DNA of 52,987 bases from a virus. Numbering within the stretch: position 1 is the stretch's first letter; every line of letters starts with the position of its first letter. The notes beneath the pieces are model-generated. The model was not told where the DNA came from. It searched no databases and worked only from the letters and a program-made list of their open reading frames with translations. Shown here piece by piece: positions 25,691 through 33,089 of this stretch. The DNA lies in the IMG/VR virus record IMGVR_UViG_3300018080_000028, positions 1 through 52,987 of that record; one strand, written 5' to 3'. Made by a program: the position numbers and the translations under genes.

Positions 25691-25989
25691 TATAAACTCC
25701 TCATCTGGTCTAAAAAGCTGGTTGAAGTATCTGCGGTATGTTGTTCCAGGGAGGGTGTCTCTACAGGCGAAACATCCGGCGGAATCGGACGCGCTCCGTT
25801 CAGGTGTGCGCGTAAAAGCGGGAACAGTTCAAAAAGAACGGATGTATCACCTGTTTTGAGCGACAGGTACAAAATCAGCGCGTCTCTCAGGGTTGGTGCA
25901 AACAAGCGTGACTCCATCAAAGATTTGATTTCCGTATACAATTTGAGTTGTTCCGGTTTGTCGGTGTCTAACCAGAATTTAACCATCAT
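25690..25989 (-). CDS. ParR-like partition adaptor/repressor candidate
   Basis: 99 residues from the first of two ATGs at 25989/25986, GAGAGGG upstream. It begins VKFWLDTDKPEQLKLYTEI, then LFAPTLRDALILYLSLKTGDTSVLFELFPLLRAHL: a strand-helix-helix start as in ribbon-helix-helix proteins, then a Pro/Thr-rich tail ending FLDQMRSL, which resembles the C-terminal ParM-binding peptide of ParR proteins. It overlaps the actin-like gene by one base (TAATG) and has a promoter with tandem repeats just upstream, as expected for an autoregulating centromere-binding partner. Family assignment is by context and pattern only. Confidence 0.6.
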   Translation of the reverse strand: MMVKFWLDTDKPEQLKLYTEIKSLMESRLFAPTLRDALILYLSLKTGDTSVLFELFPLLRAHLNGARPIPPDVSPVETPSLEQHTADTSTSFLDQMRSL

Positions 25990-26009
25990 TCTCACAATAC
26001 CCTCTCCCA

Positions 26010-26027
26010 GAGTATATAGAGTATATA
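26010..26027. repeat. tandem 9-bp repeat in partition-operon leader
   Basis: GAGTATATA occurs twice in tandem (26010-26018, 26019-26027); 26021-26028 is also the palindrome GTATATAC. It lies just downstream of the minus-strand -10 and upstream of the ParR-like start. Candidate centromere/operator, though far fewer repeats than a classical parC. Confidence 0.45.
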
Positions 26028-26035
26028 CCTTATAC

Positions 26036-26064
26036 ATAATAACACGGGGTTTGGGGTTTGTCAA
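26036..26064 (-). promoter_or_regulatory. strong sigma70 promoter of the leftward partition/replication operon
   Basis: On the minus strand: perfect TTGACA (26059-26064), 17-base spacer, TATTAT (26036-26041). It is the best consensus promoter in the genome and drives the ParR-like, ParM and downstream replication genes. Confidence 0.85.
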
Positions 26065-26079
26065 ACAATCTGCTATAAT
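26051..26079 (+). promoter_or_regulatory. divergent promoter for 26116 gene
   Basis: TATAAT at 26074-26079 with a weak TTGGGG (26051-26056) at 17-base spacing. It overlaps the leftward promoter, so the two probably compete or are co-regulated. Confidence 0.55.
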
Positions 26080-26084
26080 TAGTT

Positions 26085-26098
26085 GTGACAATTGGCAC
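26085..26098. promoter_or_regulatory. palindromic operator candidate, copy 1
   Basis: GTGACAATTGGCAC, one mismatch from a perfect 14-bp palindrome and 13/14 identical to 34633-34646. It starts five bases after the -10 of the rightward promoter, covering the expected transcription start. Confidence 0.6.
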
Positions 26099-26115
26099 AT
26101 CTGGGAGGTTAGATT

Positions 26116-26742
26116 ATGGCAGCAATGCTGCAAATAGTTCCAAAAACTTTTGCCCAACACGACAAAATTGTGGCGCAGGGGATTACGGCCTTTGATGCCG
26201 GGATGGAGTCGTTGATTTATATTCTGGATCACGAGTTGTGGGATGGTGAGTATGACAGCGAGACCGCGTACCTGCGGGAGGTCGCTCTCCGCCACGAAAA
26301 ATCGCGTACATGGGTAATCCGGCAGGTGTCTATGGCGCGGGGCAAATCGACAGTGGGTAAAGAGTATGAGGACCTGCTGCTCGAATCGCACTGGCGCGAG
26401 TTGCAAAAATTTGACACGGAACACCTGACATCCATTGTGCAGACGGTGATCAACCGTTACGGAGGCATTACGGCCTCGCGCATCCGGCGCGTGGGTGAGG
26501 ATATGGCAATGCAGGCTCTGGGCAATTCGAGCGAGCTGGACATGGCCGACCAGGAAGCTCGTGAACGGCAGAGGGAACACATTGCCCAGTCTACCGGGTT
26601 CACCCGCGAGGTCATTACATCCTGGTGCAAGTTGTCGGAATTGCCGCTGCGCCAGTTGCGCCAGTTGCGCCAGCAGTCTGACGTGTACATTACAATATAT
26701 CGGCAAGTCCCAACACCTCCAGCGCCTCTTGCGCTGATTTAA
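26116..26742 (+). CDS. candidate regulator, only plus-strand gene in the early region
   Basis: 208 residues, GGGAGG eight bases before ATG. Helical and charged throughout: TAYLREVALRHEKSRTWVIR and FTREVITSWCKLSELPLRQL could be helix-turn-helix regions like those of ParB/KorB-type or immunity regulators. It is transcribed divergently from the ParR/ParM operon across overlapping promoters with a palindrome at its start, the classical layout of an autoregulated repressor. The C-terminus contains LRQLRQLRQQ from a 9-bp triplication (26648-26674). Its last 53 bases overlap a convergent nuclease gene. No family recognised. Confidence 0.6.
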   Translation: MAAMLQIVPKTFAQHDKIVAQGITAFDAGMESLIYILDHELWDGEYDSETAYLREVALRHEKSRTWVIRQVSMARGKSTVGKEYEDLLLESHWRELQKFDTEHLTSIVQTVINRYGGITASRIRRVGEDMAMQALGNSSELDMADQEARERQREHIAQSTGFTREVITSWCKLSELPLRQLRQLRQQSDVYITIYRQVPTPPAPLALI

Positions 26743-26968
26743 CCACGGCAACCTGCCCGTTCCATTCGGCGTGCCACTGCTGCTGTCCTTCCGACAGTTT
26801 GCCGTATTTGCCTGATTTAACTTCCATCAGATAGTTCTGGCTCCTCCAGCCGACCAGCAGGTCGGGGATGTCCTTATCATCCAGTTGTGCGACGGTCGCT
26901 CCGATAGCTCGCAGGGTCTGGATGATGTCCCTTTCGGCGCTGTCTCGTTTGGGTGCTTTACGGGGCAT
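26690..26968 (-). CDS. VRR-NUC / Holliday-junction-resolvase-like nuclease
   Basis: 92 residues, AAGGATAATC before ATG. The PD-(D/E)xK core reads DIPDLLVGWRSQNYLMEVKSG (Asp, then Glu-x-Lys), preceded by a basic N-terminus and AERDIIQTLRAIGATVAQLD. This matches the small stand-alone VRR-NUC proteins of phages, thought to cut branched DNA or act as Holliday-junction nucleases. It probably serves recombination-dependent replication or packaging. Overlaps the plus-strand gene tail by 53 bases. Confidence 0.85.
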   Translation of the reverse strand: MPRKAPKRDSAERDIIQTLRAIGATVAQLDDKDIPDLLVGWRSQNYLMEVKSGKYGKLSEGQQQWHAEWNGQVAVVKSAQEALEVLGLADIL

Positions 26969-26990
26969 TGTGATTATCCTTTCACATAAA

Positions 26991-27015
26991 GGGGCACTGG
27001 TGTGCCCCCCTTTTT
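26991..27015. terminator. hairpin terminator, usable in both directions
   Basis: Stem GGGGCAC 26991-26997 / GTGCCCC 27002-27008, 4-base loop, followed on plus by CCTTTTT and on minus by TTTATG. It ends plus-strand transcription from the 26116 gene and may attenuate the leftward small-gene operon. Confidence 0.7.
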
Positions 27016-27027
27016 CGTCGGTGCGGC

Positions 27028-27408
27028 TTACAGCGGTTCTGGCATATACTCGCTGAGGTCGCGTTTGATGGTGGTCTTCTGGATGGTCCTGCGCGTGATT
27101 CCGGGCAGGGTTCCTTCGGCCAGCACCTTAGCCGCCTTTTTATAGGCGGTTTCGTCGAGTTGCACCTTGATCCACTGTCCCTGCCCGATGGCGTAAGGCA
27201 GGGCGACATCTGTATCGACCTGCACCTCATCGAATGTTTTGATGGTCAGCGCGGGGTGTGGTCGTGTTGTTTCCGGTTTTTCCGGGTCATACTGGTCCAT
27301 CGCCAAAACACGTAGCAGGTCTTCGGTTTCTAGCACACGTTCCCGGAAGTATTTTGCTCTTTCGCGGAAATAGGCCAGGTTCTGGATTGTGGCTTCAAAA
27401 TCGTTCAT
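27028..27408 (-). CDS. hypothetical protein
   Basis: 126 residues from ATG 27408 with AGGAG; the upstream extension lies in the previous gene. N-terminal helix (FEATIQNLAYFRERAKYFRE) is coiled-coil-like, followed by a beta region ending IKRDLSEYMPEPL. First or second gene of the leftward small-gene array; overlaps its upstream neighbour by 14 bases. No family recognised. Confidence 0.7.
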   Translation of the reverse strand: MNDFEATIQNLAYFRERAKYFRERVLETEDLLRVLAMDQYDPEKPETTRPHPALTIKTFDEVQVDTDVALPYAIGQGQWIKVQLDETAYKKAAKVLAEGTLPGITRRTIQKTTIKRDLSEYMPEPL

Positions 27409-27778
27409 GGGTTTGCTCCTGTACATAATTGGTCCGGTAATTGATAGTGATAATGCAACGCAATTCGGGAAACTCGCCGTAACGTACTACCTCTTCCGGC
27501 GAAAAGTCCGACCGGTGTTTGATAGACAGTCCGGTCATAAATCGACCCTGGTCACTACCCACCATACGGCCCATGATGCCGCCAGCGCGAACGGCAGCTC
27601 GCATGGAGTCAAAAAAAGCCTGGCTGTTGTTGATCTCACTGAAGCACAAAAAGCTGATCGATCCGTTCCAGAAGACGGGGGAAACCCTGTCCTGCTGGAC
27701 ATGGGCCTGCACCTGTGCTTCAATCATGGTCGCCGACGAGTTTTTGCCGTAAGGGAATTCTATGGTTCTTTCAGTCAT
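27395..27778 (-). CDS. hypothetical protein
   Basis: 127 residues. Mixed alpha/beta with VSPVFWNGSISFLCFSEI and RCIITINYRTNYVQEQ. Its start lies within the end of the upstream gene (eight-base overlap) and has only a weak ribosome site, suggesting coupled translation. No family recognised. Confidence 0.7.
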   Translation of the reverse strand: MTERTIEFPYGKNSSATMIEAQVQAHVQQDRVSPVFWNGSISFLCFSEINNSQAFFDSMRAAVRAGGIMGRMVGSDQGRFMTGLSIKHRSDFSPEEVVRYGEFPELRCIITINYRTNYVQEQTHERF

Positions 27779-28121
27779 GGTCGCCGTCCCCCATGGTCTC
27801 GTTAAACCGGAAGTTTTCCCCGTTGATTTCGCGGATCAGGTCGTTAAGAATGGTGACAACTTTAGCCTCAAAGTAGGGGTGGGTGTATTTGCCGAACAGG
27901 GTGAAATTGGTATGCTCCTCCATGTCGTCGGTCGTCTCAAAGATGATGTAGGCTACCGTGTAGCGGTACGAGTATTTGCGGATTGTCATTTCGGCATCCA
28001 CCCACGGGTTGATATGTGGCAGAATCAGGTCGTCGATGTCGGCTTCCAGGAATTCGTCAAATTTAGGCGGCGGTTTATACTTCTGCCACTTCAGGGTGTC
28101 CAGGTCAACTTTGGTCAACAT
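27771..28121 (-). CDS. hypothetical protein
   Basis: 116 residues, AGAGGT before ATG. Pattern YSYRYTVAYIIFETTDDMEEH and FEAKVVTILNDLIREING indicates a small alpha/beta fold; the last residues (ETMGDGDHD) are acidic. Overlaps both neighbours by 7-8 bases. No family recognised. Confidence 0.7.
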   Translation of the reverse strand: MLTKVDLDTLKWQKYKPPPKFDEFLEADIDDLILPHINPWVDAEMTIRKYSYRYTVAYIIFETTDDMEEHTNFTLFGKYTHPYFEAKVVTILNDLIREINGENFRFNETMGDGDHD

Positions 28122-28315
28122 AAGACACCTCTAGGGTGCACCCAGACAAATCGTTTACGGCGTTTGTGAAAGGACAGCAGTTTTGCGTCCGGGGAGGCTT
28201 TAGCCACGGTTTTTGCTGTAGCCACAATCAGTTTCCAGTCGCGGTCTGACAGGCGGTGGCCGGGCGTTTTTTTCCTGGCTCGCGCCAGCGTTTTAGCCGG
28301 TCGTTTATCGTACAT
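28115..28315 (-). CDS. small basic hypothetical protein
   Basis: 66 residues, GGAGG before ATG. Strongly basic: RPAKTLARARKKTPGHRLSD at the N-terminus and LLSFHKRRKRFVWVHPRG at the end. A nucleic-acid-binding or host-takeover peptide is plausible. Overlaps the upstream gene by 11 bases. Confidence 0.7.
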   Translation of the reverse strand: MYDKRPAKTLARARKKTPGHRLSDRDWKLIVATAKTVAKASPDAKLLSFHKRRKRFVWVHPRGVLC

Positions 28316-28820
28316 CTCGTAATTCCTCCAAAATCCAGTCTAACAGGTCGGAAGCTGAATCAAACTCTCTCACCAGCGCCCACGGGTACTGGTTGTCCGG
28401 GTCTTCCGGGTCAGCGTTGTCAGAATAGAGTGAGATTGAATTGGAAGTCAGGCGCAACTGGTAGTCCACGAACCGGGGCAATTGCGCAAGCTGTTGTTGT
28501 AATTGTACAACATTAACGTCGGTTTTCATTGCAGCCGAACGGTAGAGGGGTTGGTAGTTGCGGCGGGACTGGTCAAAACGCATGAGCGTGTATGACATTC
28601 CCATATTATCGAGAGCGTCCGTAGTTGCGATTGTGACCTCTGTTAATCCGGTGTAATACAGTTCAACGTCCACGTCAGGGTGTTCCAGCGCCCATTTTCT
28701 GGTCGCGTGGTAAGCCTCAGCGTAGGCTTTTTGTCCGTGGGATTGGATGTCTGACAGCAGGTATTCGTCAACTGGCATATCGTGGCGGGCGCTGATGGTT
28801 CCGAGTTTAATGGTAGGCAT
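28305..28820 (-). CDS. hypothetical Rossmann-like protein
   Basis: 171 residues, GAGGAGG before ATG. Alternating strands and helices: VDVELYYTGLTEVTIATTDA, then LDNMGMSYTLMRFDQSRRNY. The TGLT-x(10-15)-helix-strand pattern with a following MRFDQ resembles a small family of phage proteins carrying a 'VxxTGLT...LTLxHxDR' motif whose function I cannot name. Interesting as the only array member with recognisable motif conservation. Confidence 0.7.
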   Translation of the reverse strand: MPTIKLGTISARHDMPVDEYLLSDIQSHGQKAYAEAYHATRKWALEHPDVDVELYYTGLTEVTIATTDALDNMGMSYTLMRFDQSRRNYQPLYRSAAMKTDVNVVQLQQQLAQLPRFVDYQLRLTSNSISLYSDNADPEDPDNQYPWALVREFDSASDLLDWILEELRDVR

Positions 28821-29136
28821 TAAATTCCTCCTCTATGCTGTCCGGGCGTTCGCCCAGCAGGAACATCCGGCGCGGGTAGGGGCGTGTCTGCAGACTAAAG
28901 CGGATGCCCAGGATGGTGAATCTGCGTCTGAGCGAGTAGATTGAGGCGATTTGATACAGCGCCTGCCACACGTCCCACGTAACGATACGGCGCGTGTTTT
29001 TCCAGCTGGCATACTGGTAGACAACCGTGAAGATGGGATAGGTGAACGTCCCGTCTTCGTTGTCGGTATGGGTGAGGGGCGGTTCGTCATCCATTATGTT
29101 ATCGTCAACGAAACCGCCGGGTGTCAGTTTAAACAT
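28807..29136 (-). CDS. hypothetical protein
   Basis: 109 residues from the second of two close ATGs (29136), which is six bases from GGAGG; the first touches the site. Basic, aromatic C-terminal half (IYSLRRRFTILGIRFSLQTR). Overlaps the upstream gene by eight bases and the downstream one by 14. No family recognised. Confidence 0.65.
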   Translation of the reverse strand: MFKLTPGGFVDDNIMDDEPPLTHTDNEDGTFTYPIFTVVYQYASWKNTRRIVTWDVWQALYQIASIYSLRRRFTILGIRFSLQTRPYPRRMFLLGERPDSIEEEFNAYH

Positions 29137-29506
29137 CCTCATCCTCCACCATGTCCTCCAGTTCCAGTATCCACCATGTACAGCGGCGGCCACAATCGTG
29201 ACACTGCGGGTTGTGTTCGTGTCCGGCGGTGGTATTGGTTGCGTTACAGTAGGGGCATGTCCATTTCCGGTCGGGGAAATGATAGGGCAGGGTCATGGAA
29301 AACTTGTAGGGCGGCATATCGTTGCTCTCGTAGTTTTCAACTTCCCACCTGATCATGTCGTTTTCCGGTTGGGGGATGTCCTCCGGGTTTGAGAGCCAGA
29401 TTCGGAATTCATATCCGTTGCTGGATTCAAACTGGCAACCATGTGCGCCGTCCGTATGGGATGATATGTAATTAAATTCCTCCAGGGCGGAATCAAATTC
29501 ATTCAT
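29129..29506 (-). CDS. hypothetical zinc-ribbon protein
   Basis: 125 residues. WTCPYCNATNT and PQCHDCGRRC form a four-cysteine zinc ribbon in the C-terminal part; the N-terminus is acidic and aromatic (MNEFDSALEEFNYISSH). Ends in an acidic tail LEDMVEDEDV. Could bind nucleic acid or host protein. Eight-base overlaps on both sides. Confidence 0.7.
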   Translation of the reverse strand: MNEFDSALEEFNYISSHTDGAHGCQFESSNGYEFRIWLSNPEDIPQPENDMIRWEVENYESNDMPPYKFSMTLPYHFPDRKWTCPYCNATNTTAGHEHNPQCHDCGRRCTWWILELEDMVEDEDV

Positions 29507-30044
29507 AGGACGTATTCTCCCGGTAGGTCAGAAATTCATCCAGTGCTTCGATGAGCTGCTGGCCGAGATTTATTGGCGGTTCGGAGGTTTGGCATTCGGC
29601 CAGATATTTTTCGCGGTCGGCTTTTTGGGCCAACAATTCGTCGATTATGTCGGCGATGTCGGCCTGCAACTTGCTGATGGCTTTTTCGTTGGGGCGGTTA
29701 ACGGAAATATAAGCGTTCGGCGAATATATGCCGCTGTGGTCCCCCAACAGTTTGACGTAAACTGCTATGCGCCACACCGGATAATCTTCCGGGTCTTCCG
29801 ACCTGTAGTTCTGGTTGAGGTCCACTGATACTGAGGCTGTCAAACTCACCAGTCCGTCGGGCGAAATAAACTCGTTTTTATCGAGTTCTCCGTGTGGGAT
29901 GCCGAGCCAGTCCAGCACCTGTTCCAGTTGTTGTCCTTCGAGCCTGTCCTGTATGGCCTGCATTTTAGCCAGTTTCGCCGCTTCTTCAGCGGCTTTTTGT
30001 TGGGCGGCTTTTTGCGCTTTGCGTAATTCAGCCTGCCATGTCAT
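29499..30044 (-). CDS. hypothetical protein with coiled-coil N-terminus
   Basis: 181 residues, AAGGAC before ATG. Residues 5-40 are a Lys/Ala/Gln-rich helix (LRKAQKAAQQKAAEEAAKLA); then a beta domain (VSLTASVSVDLNQNY, WRIAVYVKLLGD), then two helices. Overlaps its upstream neighbour by 17 bases. No family recognised. Confidence 0.7.
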   Translation of the reverse strand: MTWQAELRKAQKAAQQKAAEEAAKLAKMQAIQDRLEGQQLEQVLDWLGIPHGELDKNEFISPDGLVSLTASVSVDLNQNYRSEDPEDYPVWRIAVYVKLLGDHSGIYSPNAYISVNRPNEKAISKLQADIADIIDELLAQKADREKYLAECQTSEPPINLGQQLIEALDEFLTYRENTSYE

Positions 30045-31143
30045 GGTATTGTCCTTTCACTCGTAATTTGACGGTAAATTTATCGGGGCGATCTTCAGCC
30101 CCGCGTATTAACAGGATATTCTGTTGCGGGGCAAAACGGAACTCCAGCAGCTCGGAAAACGTTTCCAGCAATGAGGGGTTGGTATAACGCGGTCGGGTGC
30201 CCCCCTGTTTTTTGGTGGCCGATTTCATCCGTTTCACAATGGCGAGTCCGTCCATGACGGTTTCGGTGATAGCGGGAATGGTGTGTTCTAGTTTATGCCA
30301 ACCGGCATAAGCCGAGTCGTCGGTCAGCACAAAAACGTCGTTTGACACCCAGTACCACACCCTCACTGGTTCGTCGGGCAAGAGAGCGGGTCCGGGTATT
30401 CCTGCGCCATTAACTTTGTTCAATTTGTATTTGGTCTCACGAGCCAGTTTCCAACCTGTATCCGGCAGTTCCGGGTGTTTGGGGTCAGTGGTGCGTTGCA
30501 CCAGTCTGTGGATGTCGATTTCGGCGCAGGTGCAACCGGTTTGTACCGTTAGCGGTTTACAACTGGCGGGTGTGGCTCCCACGATGTCCAGTCGGTTGTT
30601 TTGCCGGTCAAATTTCAGGACAGCGCGGTCGGCACTTTTCATTCCCTTTCGCGCTTTTTTGATGGCGTTTATCAGGTCCAGTCTTCGGACTCTGGCAACC
30701 AGCGGGGCATTGTCCACGCTCTGTTGTTGTGCTCGTTGTTCGGCTTCGGTTTCGCGTCTGCGGCGCAATTTATCAAGGTCGTTTGTGACCTTCTGGCGCT
30801 GTTTGGCAAAAAATTCCAACCAGAAAGCATCTCCTTCACCGTTGGTGCCGGGTTTCGCGCCGATGGCGATGAATAAATCAGAGCTGTATGTGTGCCTCCA
30901 TGTCCACGTCATACCGGCGGACACCAGCAATTTTTGGAATATGCGCGACTCCATCGGTTGTGGTTGATATCCCGGTTTGATGCGCTCCAGCATTTGTTGG
31001 TATTCTTCCTGCTGGTATTGTTGGGTGAGGTCACCTAACAAACGGTCGTATTCGCAGGCGCGCCATGTTCGTTCGCCGTCTCTGGGCAGGACTCTGCGCC
31101 AGTAGGCGGGTTCGGGTTTGTTGAATGTTGGTTTAGGGAACAT
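30028..31143 (-). CDS. hypothetical protein, largest of the small-gene array
   Basis: 371 residues from ATG 31143 with AGGAGGT; the upstream extension has no site and overlaps the previous gene. The centre contains a helical basic segment (KVTNDLDKLRRRRETEAEQR) and repeated Lys/Arg-rich strands; CTCAEIDIHRLVQRTTDPKH may be a metal-binding loop. C-terminal half is beta-rich (VWYWVSNDVFVLTDDSAYAG). No family recognised despite its size. Confidence 0.7.
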   Translation of the reverse strand: MFPKPTFNKPEPAYWRRVLPRDGERTWRACEYDRLLGDLTQQYQQEEYQQMLERIKPGYQPQPMESRIFQKLLVSAGMTWTWRHTYSSDLFIAIGAKPGTNGEGDAFWLEFFAKQRQKVTNDLDKLRRRRETEAEQRAQQQSVDNAPLVARVRRLDLINAIKKARKGMKSADRAVLKFDRQNNRLDIVGATPASCKPLTVQTGCTCAEIDIHRLVQRTTDPKHPELPDTGWKLARETKYKLNKVNGAGIPGPALLPDEPVRVWYWVSNDVFVLTDDSAYAGWHKLEHTIPAITETVMDGLAIVKRMKSATKKQGGTRPRYTNPSLLETFSELLEFRFAPQQNILLIRGAEDRPDKFTVKLRVKGQYHDMAG

Positions 31144-31150
31144 GGTATTA

Positions 31151-31987
31151 TTACCTCCTGAGCAACAGTTGCAGAACGTCGGACATACATGATTGTTCGG
31201 TGTCACGTTTGAACACGGAACCGCAATCGCTTTCGATTCCCCATACGGACGATTCATCGATAATCCGGTGGTCGATTGTCAGAACGGCTATACAAACTAG
31301 GTGAAAAAGTCTGTCGTTCTTGAAATTCATGAGTCGTTTCATGTCCTGGCGTGCAATTGAACGGGCATACCGGCAAGCATTGGCCCAGGGCTGGTGTTTT
31401 TGTGAGAGTTTTTTATGCTTACTGGCGGGCATATCGTCAGTGATTCCGGCTTTGACGCACAACAGTTTGTAGTGGTAGTCACGGATGCTTTTGAAACTAT
31501 TGCATTCGTTATAGTACCAGTGGTCGTTGTATCGCGGTGTTGGCGGCACACGGATAGCTCCTACAATATCCGGTTTGCCTTTGACGATTTCGCCCAGGTA
31601 GTATGTGTCCGGGGAGGGGTCGATTTCCCAGCGGGTTCGGATTTTAACACCTGGTAGAGCCGCCAATAATTCAGGCGGCATTGGTATATCCGGTTCGGTG
31701 GGATTTTTGGCGGTTGTTGCAAATAAAAATCCGAGCAAACGAGTGCCCAGTGGATTCCAGTCCACAAAGGCGATGGGGGCTGCGCGTTCCGGGTGACGTA
31801 TCAGTGTATCGCGCACAGCGTAAAGACGATTCAGCAGGTGTCTGGCATATCCTGGTTCAGACAACACCAGAAATGAGTCTGCCGATTCAATGATTTCACG
31901 GGCGCGAAAAATTACGCGCGCCAGTGATCCGGTGTGCATCGGAAAACGTTGTCCTGTTAATGTTCGCAGGTAAAGTATACAGTCCAT
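31151..31987 (-). CDS. hypothetical protein
   Basis: 278 residues, AAGGAG before ATG. Helical N-terminal third (SLARVIFRAREIIESADSFL, RHLLNRLYAVRDTLIRHPER) and a His/Lys/Arg-rich centre (HKKLSQKHQPWANACRYARS). No catalytic motif recognised. Followed by a seven-base gap to the next gene. Confidence 0.7.
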   Translation of the reverse strand: MDCILYLRTLTGQRFPMHTGSLARVIFRAREIIESADSFLVLSEPGYARHLLNRLYAVRDTLIRHPERAAPIAFVDWNPLGTRLLGFLFATTAKNPTEPDIPMPPELLAALPGVKIRTRWEIDPSPDTYYLGEIVKGKPDIVGAIRVPPTPRYNDHWYYNECNSFKSIRDYHYKLLCVKAGITDDMPASKHKKLSQKHQPWANACRYARSIARQDMKRLMNFKNDRLFHLVCIAVLTIDHRIIDESSVWGIESDCGSVFKRDTEQSCMSDVLQLLLRR

Positions 31988-31990
31988 AAT

Positions 31991-32164
31991 TCAACTCCTT
32001 TTGGGCAATTGCCCGGTATGGTGCAGATAGTCGAGTGTCCGCCCTTTCACCCAAAAAACCCAGGTCAACCGGACTTTTGGGTTCGGGTGGGCAATGGATA
32101 TGGCAAAACGGTTGGTAATCACAATTCCATGCCATTGATCGGGTTCGCTCCAGTTAGACAACAT
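31991..32164 (-). CDS. small hypothetical protein (57 aa)
   Basis: 57 residues from ATG 32164, GGAG eight bases upstream. Beta-like and aromatic: WHGIVITNRFAISIAHPNPK, VRLTWVFWVKGR. It fills the gap between two larger genes with an 11-base overlap to the upstream one. No family recognised. Confidence 0.65.
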   Translation of the reverse strand: MLSNWSEPDQWHGIVITNRFAISIAHPNPKVRLTWVFWVKGRTLDYLHHTGQLPKRS

Positions 32165-33008
32165 GTGATTTCTCCAGCCTGGTTGTGACAAAACGGTGTT
32201 GGTGGCGGCGGTAGATTTTCAGGTTGGTATATCCGATGTCCACCAGTTCGGCAAGCAGTTTGCCGTAGCGGTAAGCGGGTGCGGGTTCTGTCAGTTTCAG
32301 GCAATGGTGATAATCGGCTGCGCCGTGTTGTCCGACGTGTTCATAGGACATACACTGGCCCGGATGTACAACGCTGGCGGGTTCAGTCGGGAAAAACGCG
32401 ATGATTTTGTTTCCGGTTTTCCATTGGCGAAAGATGACCGGCGTTTCCGGTTCATCTGATTTGAGATAACCCAGCACCATCATGGCGGCGCGAATTTCAT
32501 CGTGGGACATATAATCGGGTGACGTTTCGTAGTTCAGTTCGCCCATTTCGTACAGGACGTGGTAGCTCCAGTTGGGGGGCGGGTTGTCGATAACCTCGTG
32601 ACCGTATCCTGTCCTGATGTCGTTGGCGGCGATTTCCTGTTCAGTGTTTGAGTAGTGTTCCTCGTCCGCAATCGGGTAATCATCGAGTCGCTGATACCAT
32701 TCGACCATTCGGAGTCCTGCGCTGGTAAGCTGCCCGTCTTCGGTCAACAACCGGACTCCGAGCGCTTTCAGGTGCCCAAACATTGTGAGGGCTTCCAGTA
32801 TTTCCCAGTCGGCGGCTGGTTCGTGTATCTTCAGGTCGCCGGAAATGACAGCAAAATTACTGAGAGCAAGTGCCCCTGCTCCGTGTCCGCACAGTTGCAC
32901 GACTGCCCATGTTTTGCCGTATTTTTCGCCGCCGTCAAATTTAGCGACATATCCGCCGTAGGTGTTCGCCAGCATTTCTTGAGCGATTTTCATTTCATCT
33001 TGAAGCAT
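32154..33008 (-). CDS. hypothetical protein
   Basis: 284 residues, GGAGGAG before ATG. Acidic, with His/Tyr-rich stretches (MSYEHVGQHGAADYHHCLKL) that could bind metal, and a helical N-terminus (MKIAQEMLANTYGGYV). No family recognised. Preceded by a strong hairpin at 33048-33074. Confidence 0.7.
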   Translation of the reverse strand: MLQDEMKIAQEMLANTYGGYVAKFDGGEKYGKTWAVVQLCGHGAGALALSNFAVISGDLKIHEPAADWEILEALTMFGHLKALGVRLLTEDGQLTSAGLRMVEWYQRLDDYPIADEEHYSNTEQEIAANDIRTGYGHEVIDNPPPNWSYHVLYEMGELNYETSPDYMSHDEIRAAMMVLGYLKSDEPETPVIFRQWKTGNKIIAFFPTEPASVVHPGQCMSYEHVGQHGAADYHHCLKLTEPAPAYRYGKLLAELVDIGYTNLKIYRRHQHRFVTTRLEKSHVV

Positions 33009-33047
33009 GTTTTTTTTCTCCTCCAGATAGTAACAGGGGCGGGTAAC

Positions 33048-33074
33048 CCAGTCCCGGCCCGGTGCCGGGACTGG
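33048..33074 (-). terminator. intergenic stem-loop
   Basis: 11-bp perfect stem CCAGTCCCGGC (33048-33058) / GCCGGGACTGG (33064-33074), 5-base loop, extended further with one bulge. No T-tract on the minus strand, so a pause, processing or mRNA-stabilising hairpin is as likely as termination. Confidence 0.6.
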
Positions 33075-33089
33075 TTATGTTTGGCGGGA

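Noticed and set aside
26648-26674. Three TGCGCCAGY 9-mers as a binding site
   Set aside because: Lies within a coding region and encodes LRQ repeats; most likely a microsatellite-type expansion.
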